Source of the DNA: Betaproteobacteria bacterium
GTDB taxonomy: Bacteria; Pseudomonadota; Gammaproteobacteria; Burkholderiales; SG8-39
Assembly (NCBI GenBank): GCA_004298325.1
Contig: SCUF01000187.1
Location: forward strand, 1-57,661
Reading direction: 5' to 3'
DNA: 57,661 bases
The notes beneath the pieces are model-generated. The model saw nothing but the letters and a program-made list of their open reading frames with translations, ran no database searches and was not told the origin of the DNA. Of this stretch, positions 32,952 through 42,568 are shown piece after piece; the stretch's first letter is position 1; every line of letters starts with the position of its first letter. Both the position numbers and the translations under genes were made by a program.

Positions 32952-35502
32952 GCCCCAGCTCGAACGGGTGCGTCAGACGGGCGTGCGCCGGGTAGGCGCG
33001 GATGCGGTACTCGAGCTGGCCGCAGATCTCCGGGCGCAGTTCGCAGCCGAAGCGGTATTCGCCGGCAGCGGACTCGGCGCCCTCGCAGCCGAGCCGGTGG
33101 CTCTGCGGTGGTGCGTCCGGCGCGCCTCGCATGACCACCTCGATCACGAGGTCCGAGGGCGCGATCCCGTTCAGCCGCGCCGCGATCTCCACGCGCATCG
33201 CGGCGCCGAACGACAGGCGCTTGGGCGGCGCGTCGAGGCGGCGCAGCGACACGCCGTGCCACGCCGCGCGCACGCGCGCCTTCCACTGCGCGATTTCGCG
33301 CGCCACGGCGTATCCGTTGTCGGCATAGACGCGTCCCTGGCGCGCCGCCGGCGCATAGAAGCGCTCGACGTACTCGCGCAGCATCCGGTTGCTGTTGAAC
33401 TTCGGCAGCAGCGAGGCGATAGAGCGCTTGGCGAGCGCGACCCACCCCGGCGAGTAGCCGTGCCGGCCGCGCGCGTCGTAATACAGCGGGATGACGTGGT
33501 CCTGCAGCAGTTCGTACAGGGTGCGAGCCTCCTCGCGGTCGCGCCGGTACTGCTCGAGCGCCGCGGAGGCCGGCTTGATCGCCCAGCCGTTGTCGCCGGT
33601 GCTGCCCTCGGCCCACCAGCCGTCGAGCACCGACAGGTTGATGGTGCCGTTGATGCCCGCCTTCATGCCCGAGGTGCCCGAGGCTTCCAGGGGGTAGATC
33701 GGGTTGTTGAGCCAGACGTCCACGCCTGCGACCAGACGCCGCCCGAGGTGCAGGTCGTAGCCTTCGACCAGCAGGATGCGGCCTTCGAATTCGGGCATCC
33801 GCGCGCATTGCGCGATCTGGCGCATCAGGTCCTGCGCCGCGGTGTCGTCGGGGTGCGCCTTGCCCGCGAACAGGAACAGCACGGGGCGGTGCGGGTCGCC
33901 GAGAATGCGCTTGAGACGGTCCGGGTCTTCGAACAGCAGCATTGCCCGCTTGTAGGCCGCAAAGCGCCGCCCGAATCCGATCGTCAGCACGTCCGGATGC
34001 TCGGGATCGGCGAGCCGCACCAGCCGGTCGTAGTGCGACTCGCTTTCCTGGTTGCGCGCGAACTGCAGCCGCAGGCGGTGGCGCAGCAGATACAGCAGGT
34101 TGACCTTGAGCTGGCGCCGCACGTTGACGAACAGCTCGTCGGGCAGTTCGGCGATGCGCAGCCAGAAGGCGGGCTCGGTGACGCGCTCGCTCCACTGCGG
34201 CCCGTAGGTCTGCTCGAGGGCGCGCGCCAGCGCGGGCGCGAGGAACGTCGGCACGTGCACCGCGTTGGTGATGTAGCCGACGGGATTTTCCTCGGGCGGC
34301 ACCTCCGGCCAATGCGCGGCGAGGATGCGCGCAGAGACGCCGCCGTGGATTCGCGAGACGCCGTTCTGGAAGCGCGAACCGCGCACGGCGAGCGCGGTCA
34401 TGTTGAAGCGCGGGCCGTGCGGATCGCGGCCGAGGGCGGCGAACTGTTCGGGCGTGATGCCGGCGCCGGCGCAGAAGTCCGCGAAATAGCGCTGCACCAT
34501 TTCGTCCTCGAACGCGTCGTGCCCCGCAGGCACCGGCGTGTGCGTCGTGAACACGGTGTTCGCGGCGCAGGCCTCGAGCGCGGCGTCGAACTCGAGTCCG
34601 TGCTGCAGCAGCACGCGCAGGCGCTCGACCAGAAGGAACGCGGCATGCCCTTCGTTGACGTGCCAGGCGGCCGGCTGCAGCCCGAGCGCCGCGAGCGTGC
34701 GCACGCCGCCGATGCCGAGCACCATCTCCTGCTCGATGCGCGTGCCGCGGTCGCCGCCGTAGAGCCGGCGCGTGATGCGCCGGTCGCGCTCCTCGTTTTC
34801 CGGCACGTCGGTGTCGAGCAGCAGGAGCGCTATGCGCCCGGCGCGCGCGCGCCAGACCCGCAGCGCGAGGCGCCGCCCGGGGAGCTCGAGGTGCACGCGC
34901 AGCTCGCCGCCGGCGCCCTCGACCGGCTCGATCGGCAGGTCGTCGAAGTCGCTCTCGCGGTACTCCGCGCGCTGGCCGCCATCGCTGTCGATCGCCTGCT
35001 GGAAGTAGCCCTGGCGGTAGAGCAGGCCCACGGCGACGAACGGCAGGTGCAGGTCGCTCGCGGTCTTGCAGTGATCCGCGGCGAGGATCCCGAGGCCGCC
35101 GGAGTACAGCGGCAGGCTTTCGTGGAAGCCGTACTCGGCGCAGAAATAGGCCACGAGGTCGGACGTGCCGAGCGCCGCATCCTGCGGCGGCGGCGCGGCG
35201 CGGTAGGCGTCGTACGCCCGCAGCACATGCTGCAGCGCATGCTGGTAGTCCGGATCGGTCACGGCCGCGGCGAGGGCGTCGGCGTCAACGCGCCTGAGCA
35301 GCGCGCGCGGGCTGCGGCCGACCGAGTCCCAGAGTCCCGGGTTGAGCCGCGCGAACAGCGCGCGCGCCGGCCCGTGCCAGCTGTACCAGAGGTCGCTGGC
35401 GAGTTCCTCGAGGCGCGCGAGCGCCGGCGGAATCTTCGGGCTGACCTGCAGCGGGAACGCGGTTCCCGGCGGCTCGGCGCCGGGAACCTCGAGCGGACTC
35501 AT
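32935..35502 (-). CDS. glgP: Alpha-glucan (glycogen) phosphorylase, GT35
   Basis: The 855-residue PLP enzyme releases glucose-1-phosphate from glucan ends. It belongs to the shorter class (with DUF3417-like N-terminus SDLWYSWHGPARALFARLNP). Key stretches are YFCAEYGFHESLPLYSGGLG, AWHVNEGHAAFLLVERLRVL, VFTTHTPVPAGHDAF, IGFGRRFAAYKRAMLLF and the PLP site with Lys in PLEASGTSGMKAGINGTINL followed by SVLDGWW. The start at 35502 is the first Met before the conserved domain. It lies 32 bases after otsA on the same strand, so it is probably co-transcribed with it, and its 3' end overlaps glgA by 17 bases tail to tail. Confidence 0.95.
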   Translation of the reverse strand: MSPLEVPGAEPPGTAFPLQVSPKIPPALARLEELASDLWYSWHGPARALFARLNPGLWDSVGRSPRALLRRVDADALAAAVTDPDYQHALQHVLRAYDAYRAAPPPQDAALGTSDLVAYFCAEYGFHESLPLYSGGLGILAADHCKTASDLHLPFVAVGLLYRQGYFQQAIDSDGGQRAEYRESDFDDLPIEPVEGAGGELRVHLELPGRRLALRVWRARAGRIALLLLDTDVPENEERDRRITRRLYGGDRGTRIEQEMVLGIGGVRTLAALGLQPAAWHVNEGHAAFLLVERLRVLLQHGLEFDAALEACAANTVFTTHTPVPAGHDAFEDEMVQRYFADFCAGAGITPEQFAALGRDPHGPRFNMTALAVRGSRFQNGVSRIHGGVSARILAAHWPEVPPEENPVGYITNAVHVPTFLAPALARALEQTYGPQWSERVTEPAFWLRIAELPDELFVNVRRQLKVNLLYLLRHRLRLQFARNQESESHYDRLVRLADPEHPDVLTIGFGRRFAAYKRAMLLFEDPDRLKRILGDPHRPVLFLFAGKAHPDDTAAQDLMRQIAQCARMPEFEGRILLVEGYDLHLGRRLVAGVDVWLNNPIYPLEASGTSGMKAGINGTINLSVLDGWWAEGSTGDNGWAIKPASAALEQYRRDREEARTLYELLQDHVIPLYYDARGRHGYSPGWVALAKRSIASLLPKFNSNRMLREYVERFYAPAARQGRVYADNGYAVAREIAQWKARVRAAWHGVSLRRLDAPPKRLSFGAAMRVEIAARLNGIAPSDLVIEVVMRGAPDAPPQSHRLGCEGAESAAGEYRFGCELRPEICGQLEYRIRAYPAHARLTHPFELGLMRWL

Positions 35503-35534
35503 GCGGCGGTTGCGGCGGATCTCACGCGGCGCGC

Positions 35535-37793
35535 TCAGGCGCGCCGCAGATCGACGATCTGCGCGGGGCGCCGCGCGCCCGCGGCGAGGCGGCGGCGCTG
35601 GCGCACGCGCGCGGCATCCAGCAGCATGCGCCCGGCCCAGCGGTAGACGTTGAATTCCTGCACCAGCCTGCGCATGCTGCGCATGCGGCTGCGCTGCTCG
35701 TCGGGCGGCATGGTGAGCGCCTGCGACAGCGCGGCGGCGCATTCCTCGGTGTCGTAGGGATTGACGATCAGCGCCTCGGGCAGCTCGCGCGCGGCGCCGG
35801 TGAACTGCGACAGGATCAGCGCGCCGCGCTCGTCGTCGCGCGCGGCGACGTATTCCTTGGCCACCAGGTTCATGCCGTCGTGCAGGCTCGAGACGAAGCA
35901 CAGATCGGCGGCGCGGTAATAGGCGTACACCTGCGCCGCGTCGTGATGCTCGATCTTGAGCACGATCGGCTGGCAGGTCGGCGTACCGAAGCGCGCGTTG
36001 ATGCGCTGCGCGGCGGCGCGCACGCGCGCATCCAGGCTCTGGTACTCCTCGATGCTCGAGCGCGACGGCGCAGCGATCTGCACGAAGGCGACGCGGCCGA
36101 TCCAGTGCGGCTCCAGCTCGAGCAGGCGCTCAATGGCGGCGAAACGCTCCAGGATGCCCTTGGTGTAATCGAGCCGGTCGACGCCGATGCCGATGCGCGC
36201 ATCGGCCGCGAGCCCGAGCTCGAGGCGGACGCGCTCGCGGCATTCGGCGACCGGCTTCTGCTGCGCCAGCGGCGCCGGCGGCCACTCGATCGAGATCGGA
36301 TAGCGGTGCACCTCGGTCGGCTCGCCGCCGTAGGAGATGGTGAAGGTCTCGCGGTCGACGCGCGCTTCGAGGAAGCGGTCCACCGTGTCGAAGAAGTTGT
36401 TGCAGTGGAACTGGGTGTGGAATCCCAGGATCGAGGAGCCGAGCAGTCCCTCCAGGATCTCCCGGCGCCACGGGCAGACGCCGAAGGCCTCGGGATTCGG
36501 CCAGGGAATGTGCCAGAAGGTGATGATGGTGGCGCGCGGCAGGCGTTCGCGGATCATGCGCGGCAGCAGGGCGAGGTGGTAATCCTGCACCAGCACGATC
36601 GGGTCGGAAGTGCGCGATTCGCTTTCCACCGCGCGCGCGAAACGCCGGTTGACCTCGCGGTAATGCTCCCAGTCGGGAGCGCGGAACACCGGCCGGGTGT
36701 GAGCCATGTGGCACAGCGGCCACAGCCCCTCGTTGGCGAAGCCGTAGTAGTAGCCGGCCTCTTCCTCCTTGCTCAGCCAGACGCGGCGGATGCGGTAGGC
36801 GGGCTTTTCCGGCGGCACCATGATGTGATCGTTGTCGTCGACCGTGTCGCGGTCGGCGTTGCCCGAGCCGTGCGCGATCCAGGTGCCGGAGCAGGCGCGC
36901 ATCACCGGCTCGAGCGCGGTCACCAGGCCGCTCGCCGGGCGCCGCACCTCGACCTGGCCGTCGCGCCGCACGTGGATGTAGGGCTCGCGGTTGGAGACGA
37001 TCAGGATCTCGTCGCCCTTCAGGTCCTCGCGCAGGATGCCGCGCAGCGCCTCCGGCGTCCAGCTGATCTGCGCCTCGTCGCGCATGCGCCGCTCCGCATC
37101 CAGATCGTGCACCAGCGCCTCGAGGTCGCGCGCGATCGGGCGCAGCTCGCGCGCCTTTGGCTGCGGCGTCAGCGAGAGCGACTGGCCGCGGATCAGCGCC
37201 TTGATGCCCGCCATCCAGCCGCGGAAGGAGATTTCGGCGATCACCACGGTGATCAGCGCGACCACCGCGCCGAGCGCCGCGAACAGGTACACGATGTACT
37301 CCTTGGTGTCGGCGCTGCGCCGCTCGATGAAGCTCATGTCGTGCACCACCAGCACCTCGCCGAGGCGCTGGTCTTCCAGCGTCACCGGTCTCGCGACCAC
37401 GTGCAGCGGGCCGCCCGGCAGTTTGAGCACGTGGCCGCTTTCTTCGAGTTCCGCGTTCGCCTTGCGGCAGGCGATTTCGGCCGGCAGCGTCGGCGTCTTG
37501 TACAGGAGCCTGCCCGTGGTGTCGCAGAAGCCGAGCGCGTAGAGGCGTTCGTCCTGCAGCAGGCGGGCGAAAAACGCCTGCACGCGCCGCACGCGTACGA
37601 TGTCGCGCTCCTTGGCGGTGAGCAGCTCGACCAGCGGTTCCTCCGCGGCCGCGGTCACCAGCTTGGCCCGCATGTCGAGGTCGCGCACGAACCACTTCAG
37701 CGTCAGGTCGTCGACCAGCGGCGCGACGCCGTAGGCGATGGCGCCGAGCGCGATCGCAAGCGGTATGATGAAGCGAAGCGAAAGGCGCATCAT
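35535..37793 (-). CDS. otsA: Trehalose-6-phosphate synthase with N-terminal membrane sensor-like module
   Basis: The 752-residue protein has a GT20 domain at residues about 262-735: [91 protein letters not shown] and [20 protein letters not shown]. It makes trehalose-6-phosphate from UDP-glucose and glucose-6-phosphate. The first about 260 residues are unlike E. coli OtsA: TM1 (7-26), an extracytoplasmic region of about 140 residues with a Cache/PAS-like strand pattern ([15 protein letters not shown]), TM2 (about 166-188) and a HAMP-like linker (189-240). That is receptor architecture, suggesting membrane-tethered, stimulus-controlled synthesis. Start 37793 has GGAG six bases upstream. glgP follows in the same direction; the otsB partner is 20 kb away. 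Confidence 0.94.
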   Translation of the reverse strand: MMRLSLRFIIPLAIALGAIAYGVAPLVDDLTLKWFVRDLDMRAKLVTAAAEEPLVELLTAKERDIVRVRRVQAFFARLLQDERLYALGFCDTTGRLLYKTPTLPAEIACRKANAELEESGHVLKLPGGPLHVVARPVTLEDQRLGEVLVVHDMSFIERRSADTKEYIVYLFAALGAVVALITVVIAEISFRGWMAGIKALIRGQSLSLTPQPKARELRPIARDLEALVHDLDAERRMRDEAQISWTPEALRGILREDLKGDEILIVSNREPYIHVRRDGQVEVRRPASGLVTALEPVMRACSGTWIAHGSGNADRDTVDDNDHIMVPPEKPAYRIRRVWLSKEEEAGYYYGFANEGLWPLCHMAHTRPVFRAPDWEHYREVNRRFARAVESESRTSDPIVLVQDYHLALLPRMIRERLPRATIITFWHIPWPNPEAFGVCPWRREILEGLLGSSILGFHTQFHCNNFFDTVDRFLEARVDRETFTISYGGEPTEVHRYPISIEWPPAPLAQQKPVAECRERVRLELGLAADARIGIGVDRLDYTKGILERFAAIERLLELEPHWIGRVAFVQIAAPSRSSIEEYQSLDARVRAAAQRINARFGTPTCQPIVLKIEHHDAAQVYAYYRAADLCFVSSLHDGMNLVAKEYVAARDDERGALILSQFTGAARELPEALIVNPYDTEECAAALSQALTMPPDEQRSRMRSMRRLVQEFNVYRWAGRMLLDAARVRQRRRLAAGARRPAQIVDLRRA

Positions 37794-37845
37794 GGCTGAC
37801 TCCGCGCCGCGGCAGGAAAGCCCCGATTCTACTAGCTCCTGATTG

Positions 37846-38793
37846 ATGGACCCGCTTGCGATCGTCGCCAACAGCCTCGGCGGCCTGGCCGCGCTCTATT
37901 TCGGCGCGCGCTGGCTGGTGGGGGCGGCGAGCGATGTCGCGCGGCGGCTCGGCGTCTCGCCGCTGCTGATCGGACTCACGGTGGTTGCGGTCGGTACCAG
38001 CCTGCCGGAACTTTTCGTCGGCGTCGCGGCCTCGATCGGCGGCCACGCGGGCGTGTCGCTCGGCAACGTGATCGGCGCCAACGCGCTCAACATCGGCCTC
38101 ATTCTCGGCGTCGCGGCGCTCATCCGGCCGATCGTCGTCAGCCTGCGCGTGCTGCAATGGGATCTCCCGGTCATGTTCGCGGCGACCGCGCTGCTGGCGT
38201 GGTTCTCGGCGGACGGCGAAGTGACCCGCGGCGAGGCCGTGATACTGCTCGCCGCGATGCTGGCCTATCTCGGCCTGAACATCGCGGCGGGACGCCGGGA
38301 GCGCAAGGCCTCGGCGCTTGCGGGTGCGCTCGAGGTGCCGCACGCCGCGAGCCTCGCCGGCGATCTTGCGCGCGGGGCCGTCGGCGCGGCGGCCCTCGCC
38401 ATCGGCGCGCGCCTGCTGATCGACGGCGCGCTGGGCCTCGCGGCGGCGCTCGGGCTCGCCGAAGGCCTCGTCGGCATGACGCTGGTCGCCGTAGGCACGA
38501 CGCTGCCCGAACTGGTCACGACGCTGGTGGCGGCCGCCCGGCGGCAGGGGGATCTCGCGTTCGGCAACATCGTCGGCTCGAACATCAACAATGCGCTCAC
38601 CGTGGTCGGCGCAGCCGCCGCCGTGGCGCCGCTCGCCGCGGGCGACGTGGCCCGCGCGCCGATGTACGCGCTGCTGGCCCTCACGCTGCTCGCCGCGCCG
38701 GTGATGTGGCGCGGATTCGTCATCAACCGCTGGGAGGGCGGCTTGCTGGTGTGCGGCTATGCCGCATTTCTCTGGGTCGGTCTCGGTGGCTAG
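37846..38793 (+). CDS. Calcium/sodium antiporter of the CaCA family (YrbG-like)
   Basis: The 315-residue membrane protein has two inverted repeats. Alpha-1 is VAVGTSLPELFVGVAASIGG with SLGNVIGANALNIGLILG; alpha-2 is VAVGTTLPELVTTLVAAARR with AFGNIVGSNINNALTVVG. The acidic residue of each PE motif and the GN.xGxN motif are intact. The family exchanges Ca2+ for Na+ or H+. It reads divergently from otsA, with 52 bases between the two starts. A TTG three bases upstream of the ATG is an alternative start. Its ion is not determined by sequence alone. Confidence 0.9.
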   Translation: MDPLAIVANSLGGLAALYFGARWLVGAASDVARRLGVSPLLIGLTVVAVGTSLPELFVGVAASIGGHAGVSLGNVIGANALNIGLILGVAALIRPIVVSLRVLQWDLPVMFAATALLAWFSADGEVTRGEAVILLAAMLAYLGLNIAAGRRERKASALAGALEVPHAASLAGDLARGAVGAAALAIGARLLIDGALGLAAALGLAEGLVGMTLVAVGTTLPELVTTLVAAARRQGDLAFGNIVGSNINNALTVVGAAAAVAPLAAGDVARAPMYALLALTLLAAPVMWRGFVINRWEGGLLVCGYAAFLWVGLGG

Positions 38794-38906
38794 GGTCGCC
38801 CGCCGGCCGCGGTGCATCGATCGGGCGGGCCTGCGGATCGGTAACCGCTTCGCCGATCGCGCGCAACTTTTTGCCAGGTCCTGCGGTCACAGACCCAGTT
38901 GGTTTG

Positions 38907-38928
38907 CGAACCGGAAACGACCGGTTCG
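38907..38928. promoter_or_regulatory. Inverted repeat in the leader of the TerD-like gene
   Basis: CGAACCGG and CCGGTTCG are perfect 8-base complements around the loop AAACGA. The dyad ends 20 bases before the start codon of the gene at 38949, just ahead of its GGGGGAGG ribosome binding site. It could be an operator or an mRNA hairpin controlling translation. No T-tract follows. Function is inferred only from position. Confidence 0.4.
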
Positions 38929-38948
38929 ATTGCGGGGGAGGAAAGCTC

Positions 38949-39524
38949 ATGCGAATCAATGATTGCGCCGACCCGGAGGGCGGCGTGCAGGCCGGCGCGG
39001 ATGCCGAATTGAAGGACATCGTGATGGGGCTGCACTGGGACCCGCCGCAAGGCGACGCCGGCGCCGATGCCGCGGACCTGGATGCGTGGTGCGTACTGTT
39101 CGATGCGCAGGGCAGCGTGCTCGAAGTGATCCATCCGGGACGGCTGCGCGGCGCCGATGGCAGCGTCATCCACACGGGTGACTCGCGCAACGGCGCGAGT
39201 CACTGGGATGACGAGAGGATCTTCGTTTTCCTGGGCGCGCTGCCGGAGGCGGTGTCGAGACTCGCTTTTTTCGTGGCCAGCGCGACCGGCCGCGCGTTTC
39301 ACGAGATCCGCGGCGCGTACTGCCACGTCAGCGATCGCACCAGCGAGCGCGAGCGGCTGCGGCTCGAGCTCACCACGCTGGCCGGGTGCACGGTCCATGG
39401 GGTGGCTACCGTGCAACGCGTTGCAGCGGGCTGGAACATGTCCGCAGACGCGCATGCCGTGCCCGCCGACTTGCGCGCGCTGCTGGAGGGCGCGAAGCGC
39501 AGCGGCGCAGCGAGCGGGGTCTAG
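38949..39524 (+). CDS. TerD-like stress protein
   Basis: The 191-residue protein resembles the TerD/CABP fold: GLHWDPPQGDAG, AADLDAWCVLFDAQGSVLE, GADGSVIHTGDSRNGASHWD and DERIFVFLGALPEAVSRLAF. The DxD and HTGD...DDE stretches match residues that bind Ca2+ in TerD proteins. The family is linked to tellurite resistance and general stress, often near membranes or stress operons. It stands alone, with a strong ribosome binding site (GGGGGAGGAAAG), 155 bases after the cation exchanger and tail-to-tail with ppk2 (31 bases). About 55 C-terminal residues lie beyond the core. Cytoplasmic; no signal peptide. Confidence 0.82.
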   Translation: MRINDCADPEGGVQAGADAELKDIVMGLHWDPPQGDAGADAADLDAWCVLFDAQGSVLEVIHPGRLRGADGSVIHTGDSRNGASHWDDERIFVFLGALPEAVSRLAFFVASATGRAFHEIRGAYCHVSDRTSERERLRLELTTLAGCTVHGVATVQRVAAGWNMSADAHAVPADLRALLEGAKRSGAASGV

Positions 39525-39555
39525 ACCTGCAGCGCTGATCCACGGGACGGGCGCG

Positions 39556-40323
39556 TCAGTGACGCGCGCGAATCGGCCGCACCGGTCCGCGGTAACGCTC
39601 GCGGCCCGGCTTGCCGTCGAGCGCCGGCAACTCGAGCGGCGCTTCCTTCAGCCTGCGGTAGGGCACCTGCTCGAGCAGGTGCGCGATGAGCTCGAGCCGG
39701 CCGCGGCGCTGATCGTTGAACTCCACCACGTGCCAGGGCGCATGCCTGCGGTGCGTCGCCTCGAACATGGCATCGCGCGCGCGGCCGTACTCGGCGTAGC
39801 GCTGGCGCGCCTCGAGATCGATCGGCGAGATTTTCCAGCGCTTGAGGGGATTGCCGGCGCGCTCGGCGAAGCGTTCCTCCTGGACGCGCTGGTCCACGGC
39901 CAGCCAGTACTTGCAGAGCAGGATGCCGTCTTGCGTCAACAGCTTCTCGAACAGCGGTGCCTGCCTCAGGAAGCGGCGGTATTCGGCTGCGCTGCAATAG
40001 CCCATGACCCGCTCGACGCCCGCGCGGTTGTACCAGCTGCGATCGAACAGCACCATTTCGCCCGCCGCGGGCAGGTGCGCGACGTAGCGCTGGAAATACC
40101 ACTGCGTGCGCTCGAGCTCGGTCGGTTTCGCCAGCGCCACGATGCGCACCTGGCGCGGGTTGAGCGTCGCCGCAATCGCGCTGATGCTGCCGCCCTTGCC
40201 GGCGGTGTCGCGGCCCTCGAACAGCACCAGCATCCGGCGGCCCGTGTGGCGCAGCCAGTGCGCGAGGTTGTTGAGCTCGAGCTGCAGCGGCTCGAGTTCC
40301 CTTTCATAGTCCTTTTTCTTCAT
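39556..40323 (-). CDS. ppk2: Polyphosphate kinase 2
   Basis: The 255-residue kinase uses polyphosphate to phosphorylate nucleotides (or the reverse). Walker A is VLFEGRDTAGKGGSISAI, Walker B-like is MVLFDRSWYNRAGVERVMGY, and the lid region is RRFLRQAPLFEKLL to WKISPIDLEARQRYAEYGRA. The size and single domain indicate a class I-like PPK2. Thr replaces the Ala often seen in GRDAAGKGG. The start ATG (MKKKDYERELEPLQ) follows the slipin stop by 12 bases, so it is likely the third gene of an NfeD-slipin-ppk2 operon. Nucleoside mono- versus diphosphate preference is not readable. Confidence 0.93.
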   Translation of the reverse strand: MKKKDYERELEPLQLELNNLAHWLRHTGRRMLVLFEGRDTAGKGGSISAIAATLNPRQVRIVALAKPTELERTQWYFQRYVAHLPAAGEMVLFDRSWYNRAGVERVMGYCSAAEYRRFLRQAPLFEKLLTQDGILLCKYWLAVDQRVQEERFAERAGNPLKRWKISPIDLEARQRYAEYGRARDAMFEATHRRHAPWHVVEFNDQRRGRLELIAHLLEQVPYRRLKEAPLELPALDGKPGRERYRGPVRPIRARH

Positions 40324-40335
40324 GCAGCTTCGCCG

Positions 40336-41103
40336 TCAGTCGGCTTTCGCTGCGCCCCGCGTCAGGGCCTGATAAAGCTCCACCGGCAGCGGAAAGACGA
40401 TGGTGTTGCTCTTGTCGCCGGCGATGGCGTTGAGCGTCTGCAGGTAGCGCAGCTGCATCGCCTCGGGCTGGCGGGCGAGCATCTGCGCCGCGGCGAGCAG
40501 CTTTTCGGAGGCCTGCAGCTCGCCCTCGGCGTGGATCACCTTGGCGCGCCGCGCGCGCTCGGCTTCGGCCTGCTGCGCGATGGCGCGCACCATCGATTCG
40601 TTGAGGTCGACGTGCTTGATCTCGACGTTCGACACCTTGATGCCCCACGGATCGGTCTGCACGTCGAGCACCTTCTGGATGTCGAGGTTGAGCTTTTCGC
40701 GCTCGGCGAGCATCTCGTCGAGCTCGTGCTTGCCGAGCACCGCGCGCAGCGTGGTCTGCGCGAGCTGGCTGGTGGCATCGAGGTAATTCTCCACCTGGAT
40801 GATCGCGCGCTGCGGATCGACCACCCGGAAGTAGATCACCGCGTTGACCTTCACCGAGACGTTGTCGCGCGAGATCACGTCCTGCGTCGGCACGTCGAGC
40901 ACCACCGTGCGCAGGCCGACGCGCACCATCTGCTGCACGCCCGGCACCACCAGCACCAGGCCCGGGCCCTTGACCTTCCAGAAGCGTCCGAGCAGGAACA
41001 CCACGCCGCGCTCGTATTCGCGCAGGATGCGGAACGAAGCCACCACCAGCGCAATGAGGAGCAGCAGCACGCCGCCGATGCCGAAGTCGTAACCGAAGTC
41101 CAT
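40336..41103 (-). CDS. Slipin (stomatin-like SPFH/band 7 membrane protein)
   Basis: The 255-residue protein has one N-terminal helix ([17 protein letters not shown]), then the SPFH domain: [60 protein letters not shown], and a C-terminal helical region with [20 protein letters not shown]. Slipins form oligomeric membrane microdomain scaffolds and are usually paired with an NfeD-family protease, encoded directly upstream (one base between the NfeD stop and this ATG). Its ribosome binding site (GGAGG) lies inside the end of the NfeD gene, so expression is coupled. A role in membrane stress response is family knowledge. Confidence 0.95.
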   Translation of the reverse strand: MDFGYDFGIGGVLLLLIALVVASFRILREYERGVVFLLGRFWKVKGPGLVLVVPGVQQMVRVGLRTVVLDVPTQDVISRDNVSVKVNAVIYFRVVDPQRAIIQVENYLDATSQLAQTTLRAVLGKHELDEMLAEREKLNLDIQKVLDVQTDPWGIKVSNVEIKHVDLNESMVRAIAQQAEAERARRAKVIHAEGELQASEKLLAAAQMLARQPEAMQLRYLQTLNAIAGDKSNTIVFPLPVELYQALTRGAAKAD

Positions 41104-41104
41104 G

Positions 41105-42448
41105 TCAGCCTCCTGGTCTGCCGGGCGGCGCCGCGGCCACCACGAGCATCAAGCCGTCCCGTGCGCTCACCCGCACCCGTTCCCCCGGCGCGAAACGCCG
41201 GTCGCCATGCGCGCGCCAGAGTTCACCGTGCACCCGCACCATGAGGTCTCCGTCGGCGGCTTCGACGACCTCGCCAAGCGCTCCGATCATCGCCTCCGAG
41301 CCGGTGCTCACCGGGCGCCGCCGCGCGCGCAGCGCATAGGCACCGGTGCCGGCGAGCAGCAGCGCGCTGGCGATGGCCAGCGGCACGAGGAGCCCGATCG
41401 AGATCTGCATACCGGGGATGTCGGCGTCGATCAGCATCAGCGCACCGGCGACAAAGGCCGCGATGCCGCCGATGCCCAGCGCGCCGAAGCTCGGCAGGAA
41501 CGCCTCCGCCGCCATGAGCGCGACACCCACGAGCAGCAGCAGGGCGCCGACCGCGTTGAGCGGCAGCATGGCGAGCGCGTACAGCGCCAGCAGCAGGCAG
41601 ACGGCGCCGATCACCCCCGCGACGCCGAAACCGGGCGTGTAGAACTCGAACAGCAGCCCGTAGACGCCGAGCATCAGCAGGATGAGGGCGATGTTGGGGT
41701 CGGCCACCGCCGCCAGCAGCCGCTCCTTCCAGTTGCGCTCGATGACGAGCGTCGTGGCCCCGGCGAGGGCGAGCGTGGCTTCGCCTGCGGCCAGCTTGAC
41801 GCGCCGTCCGTCCAGCTGGCGCAGCAGATCCGACAGGTCTGCCGCGACCAGGTCGACGACGTTGTGCTTCGCGGCCTCGTCCGCGGAGAGACTTTCGGCC
41901 TCGCGCACGGCTTTCTCGGCCCATTCGGCGTTGCGGCCGCGCAGTTGCGCCAGGCTCCTCAGGTAGGCGGCGGCATCGTGCACGGCCTTTCTTTCCATGG
42001 CGCCGCCCGGGAGCGCGCGGCCCTTGCCGTCCTCCGGCTTTTCCTCCGCCCCGGGCTTCGCGGATTCGCCGCCGATGCCGATCGCGACCGGCGTGGCGGC
42101 GCCGAGATTGGTGCCGGGTGCCATCGCGGCCACGTGGCTGGCATAGAGAATGTAGGTGCCGGCGCTGGCGGCGCGGGCGCCCGAAGGCGCGACGTAGGTG
42201 GCGACCGGCACGGGCGAGGCGAGAATGCCCCGGATCATCTCTCGCATGGCGGTGTCCAGCCCGCCCGGCGTGTCGAGCCTGAGCACCAGCAGTGGCGACC
42301 CGGTGCGCTGTGCGACCTCGAGTGCGCGCAGGAAATACGCGGCGCTGGCGGGGCTGATGGCGCCGCGGATCTCCGCCACCACCACGGCCCTGGCGAAGGT
42401 CGTGCAAGGCAGAAGCAGCAGCGCGGCTAGGAACAGGGCGCGTTTCAT
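41105..42448 (-). CDS. NfeD-family membrane serine protease (long form, ClpP-like domain)
   Basis: The 447-residue protein has a signal peptide ([20 protein letters not shown]), a ClpP-class domain ([40 protein letters not shown] with the candidate Ser, [16 protein letters not shown], and a downstream Lys-rich helix with [20 protein letters not shown]), several membrane helices (about 235-375) and a C-terminal OB-fold ([20 protein letters not shown]). This is the full-length NfeD1b type that cleaves slipin-like partners. Start 42448 follows GGAAAGGGG at good spacing. It is the first gene of the slipin/ppk2 operon and divergent from the Mrp operon. Confidence 0.93.
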   Translation of the reverse strand: MKRALFLAALLLLPCTTFARAVVVAEIRGAISPASAAYFLRALEVAQRTGSPLLVLRLDTPGGLDTAMREMIRGILASPVPVATYVAPSGARAASAGTYILYASHVAAMAPGTNLGAATPVAIGIGGESAKPGAEEKPEDGKGRALPGGAMERKAVHDAAAYLRSLAQLRGRNAEWAEKAVREAESLSADEAAKHNVVDLVAADLSDLLRQLDGRRVKLAAGEATLALAGATTLVIERNWKERLLAAVADPNIALILLMLGVYGLLFEFYTPGFGVAGVIGAVCLLLALYALAMLPLNAVGALLLLVGVALMAAEAFLPSFGALGIGGIAAFVAGALMLIDADIPGMQISIGLLVPLAIASALLLAGTGAYALRARRRPVSTGSEAMIGALGEVVEAADGDLMVRVHGELWRAHGDRRFAPGERVRVSARDGLMLVVAAAPPGRPGG

Positions 42449-42568
42449 CGTCCCCTTTCCAGGCAATCGATGCGGACACCATAGCACAGGCACCGCCTGT
42501 TTCCCGACAAGTCGATCACGCTACAATCCGGCTGCCCTGCGCAAGTCAGTGTCCTTGGATGGGAACGC

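Noticed and set aside
39551-39567. GCGCGTCA-G-TGACGCGC dyad at the ppk2/TerD convergence
   Set aside because: One-base centre cannot form a hairpin loop and half of it is ppk2 coding sequence; probably chance in GC-rich DNA.
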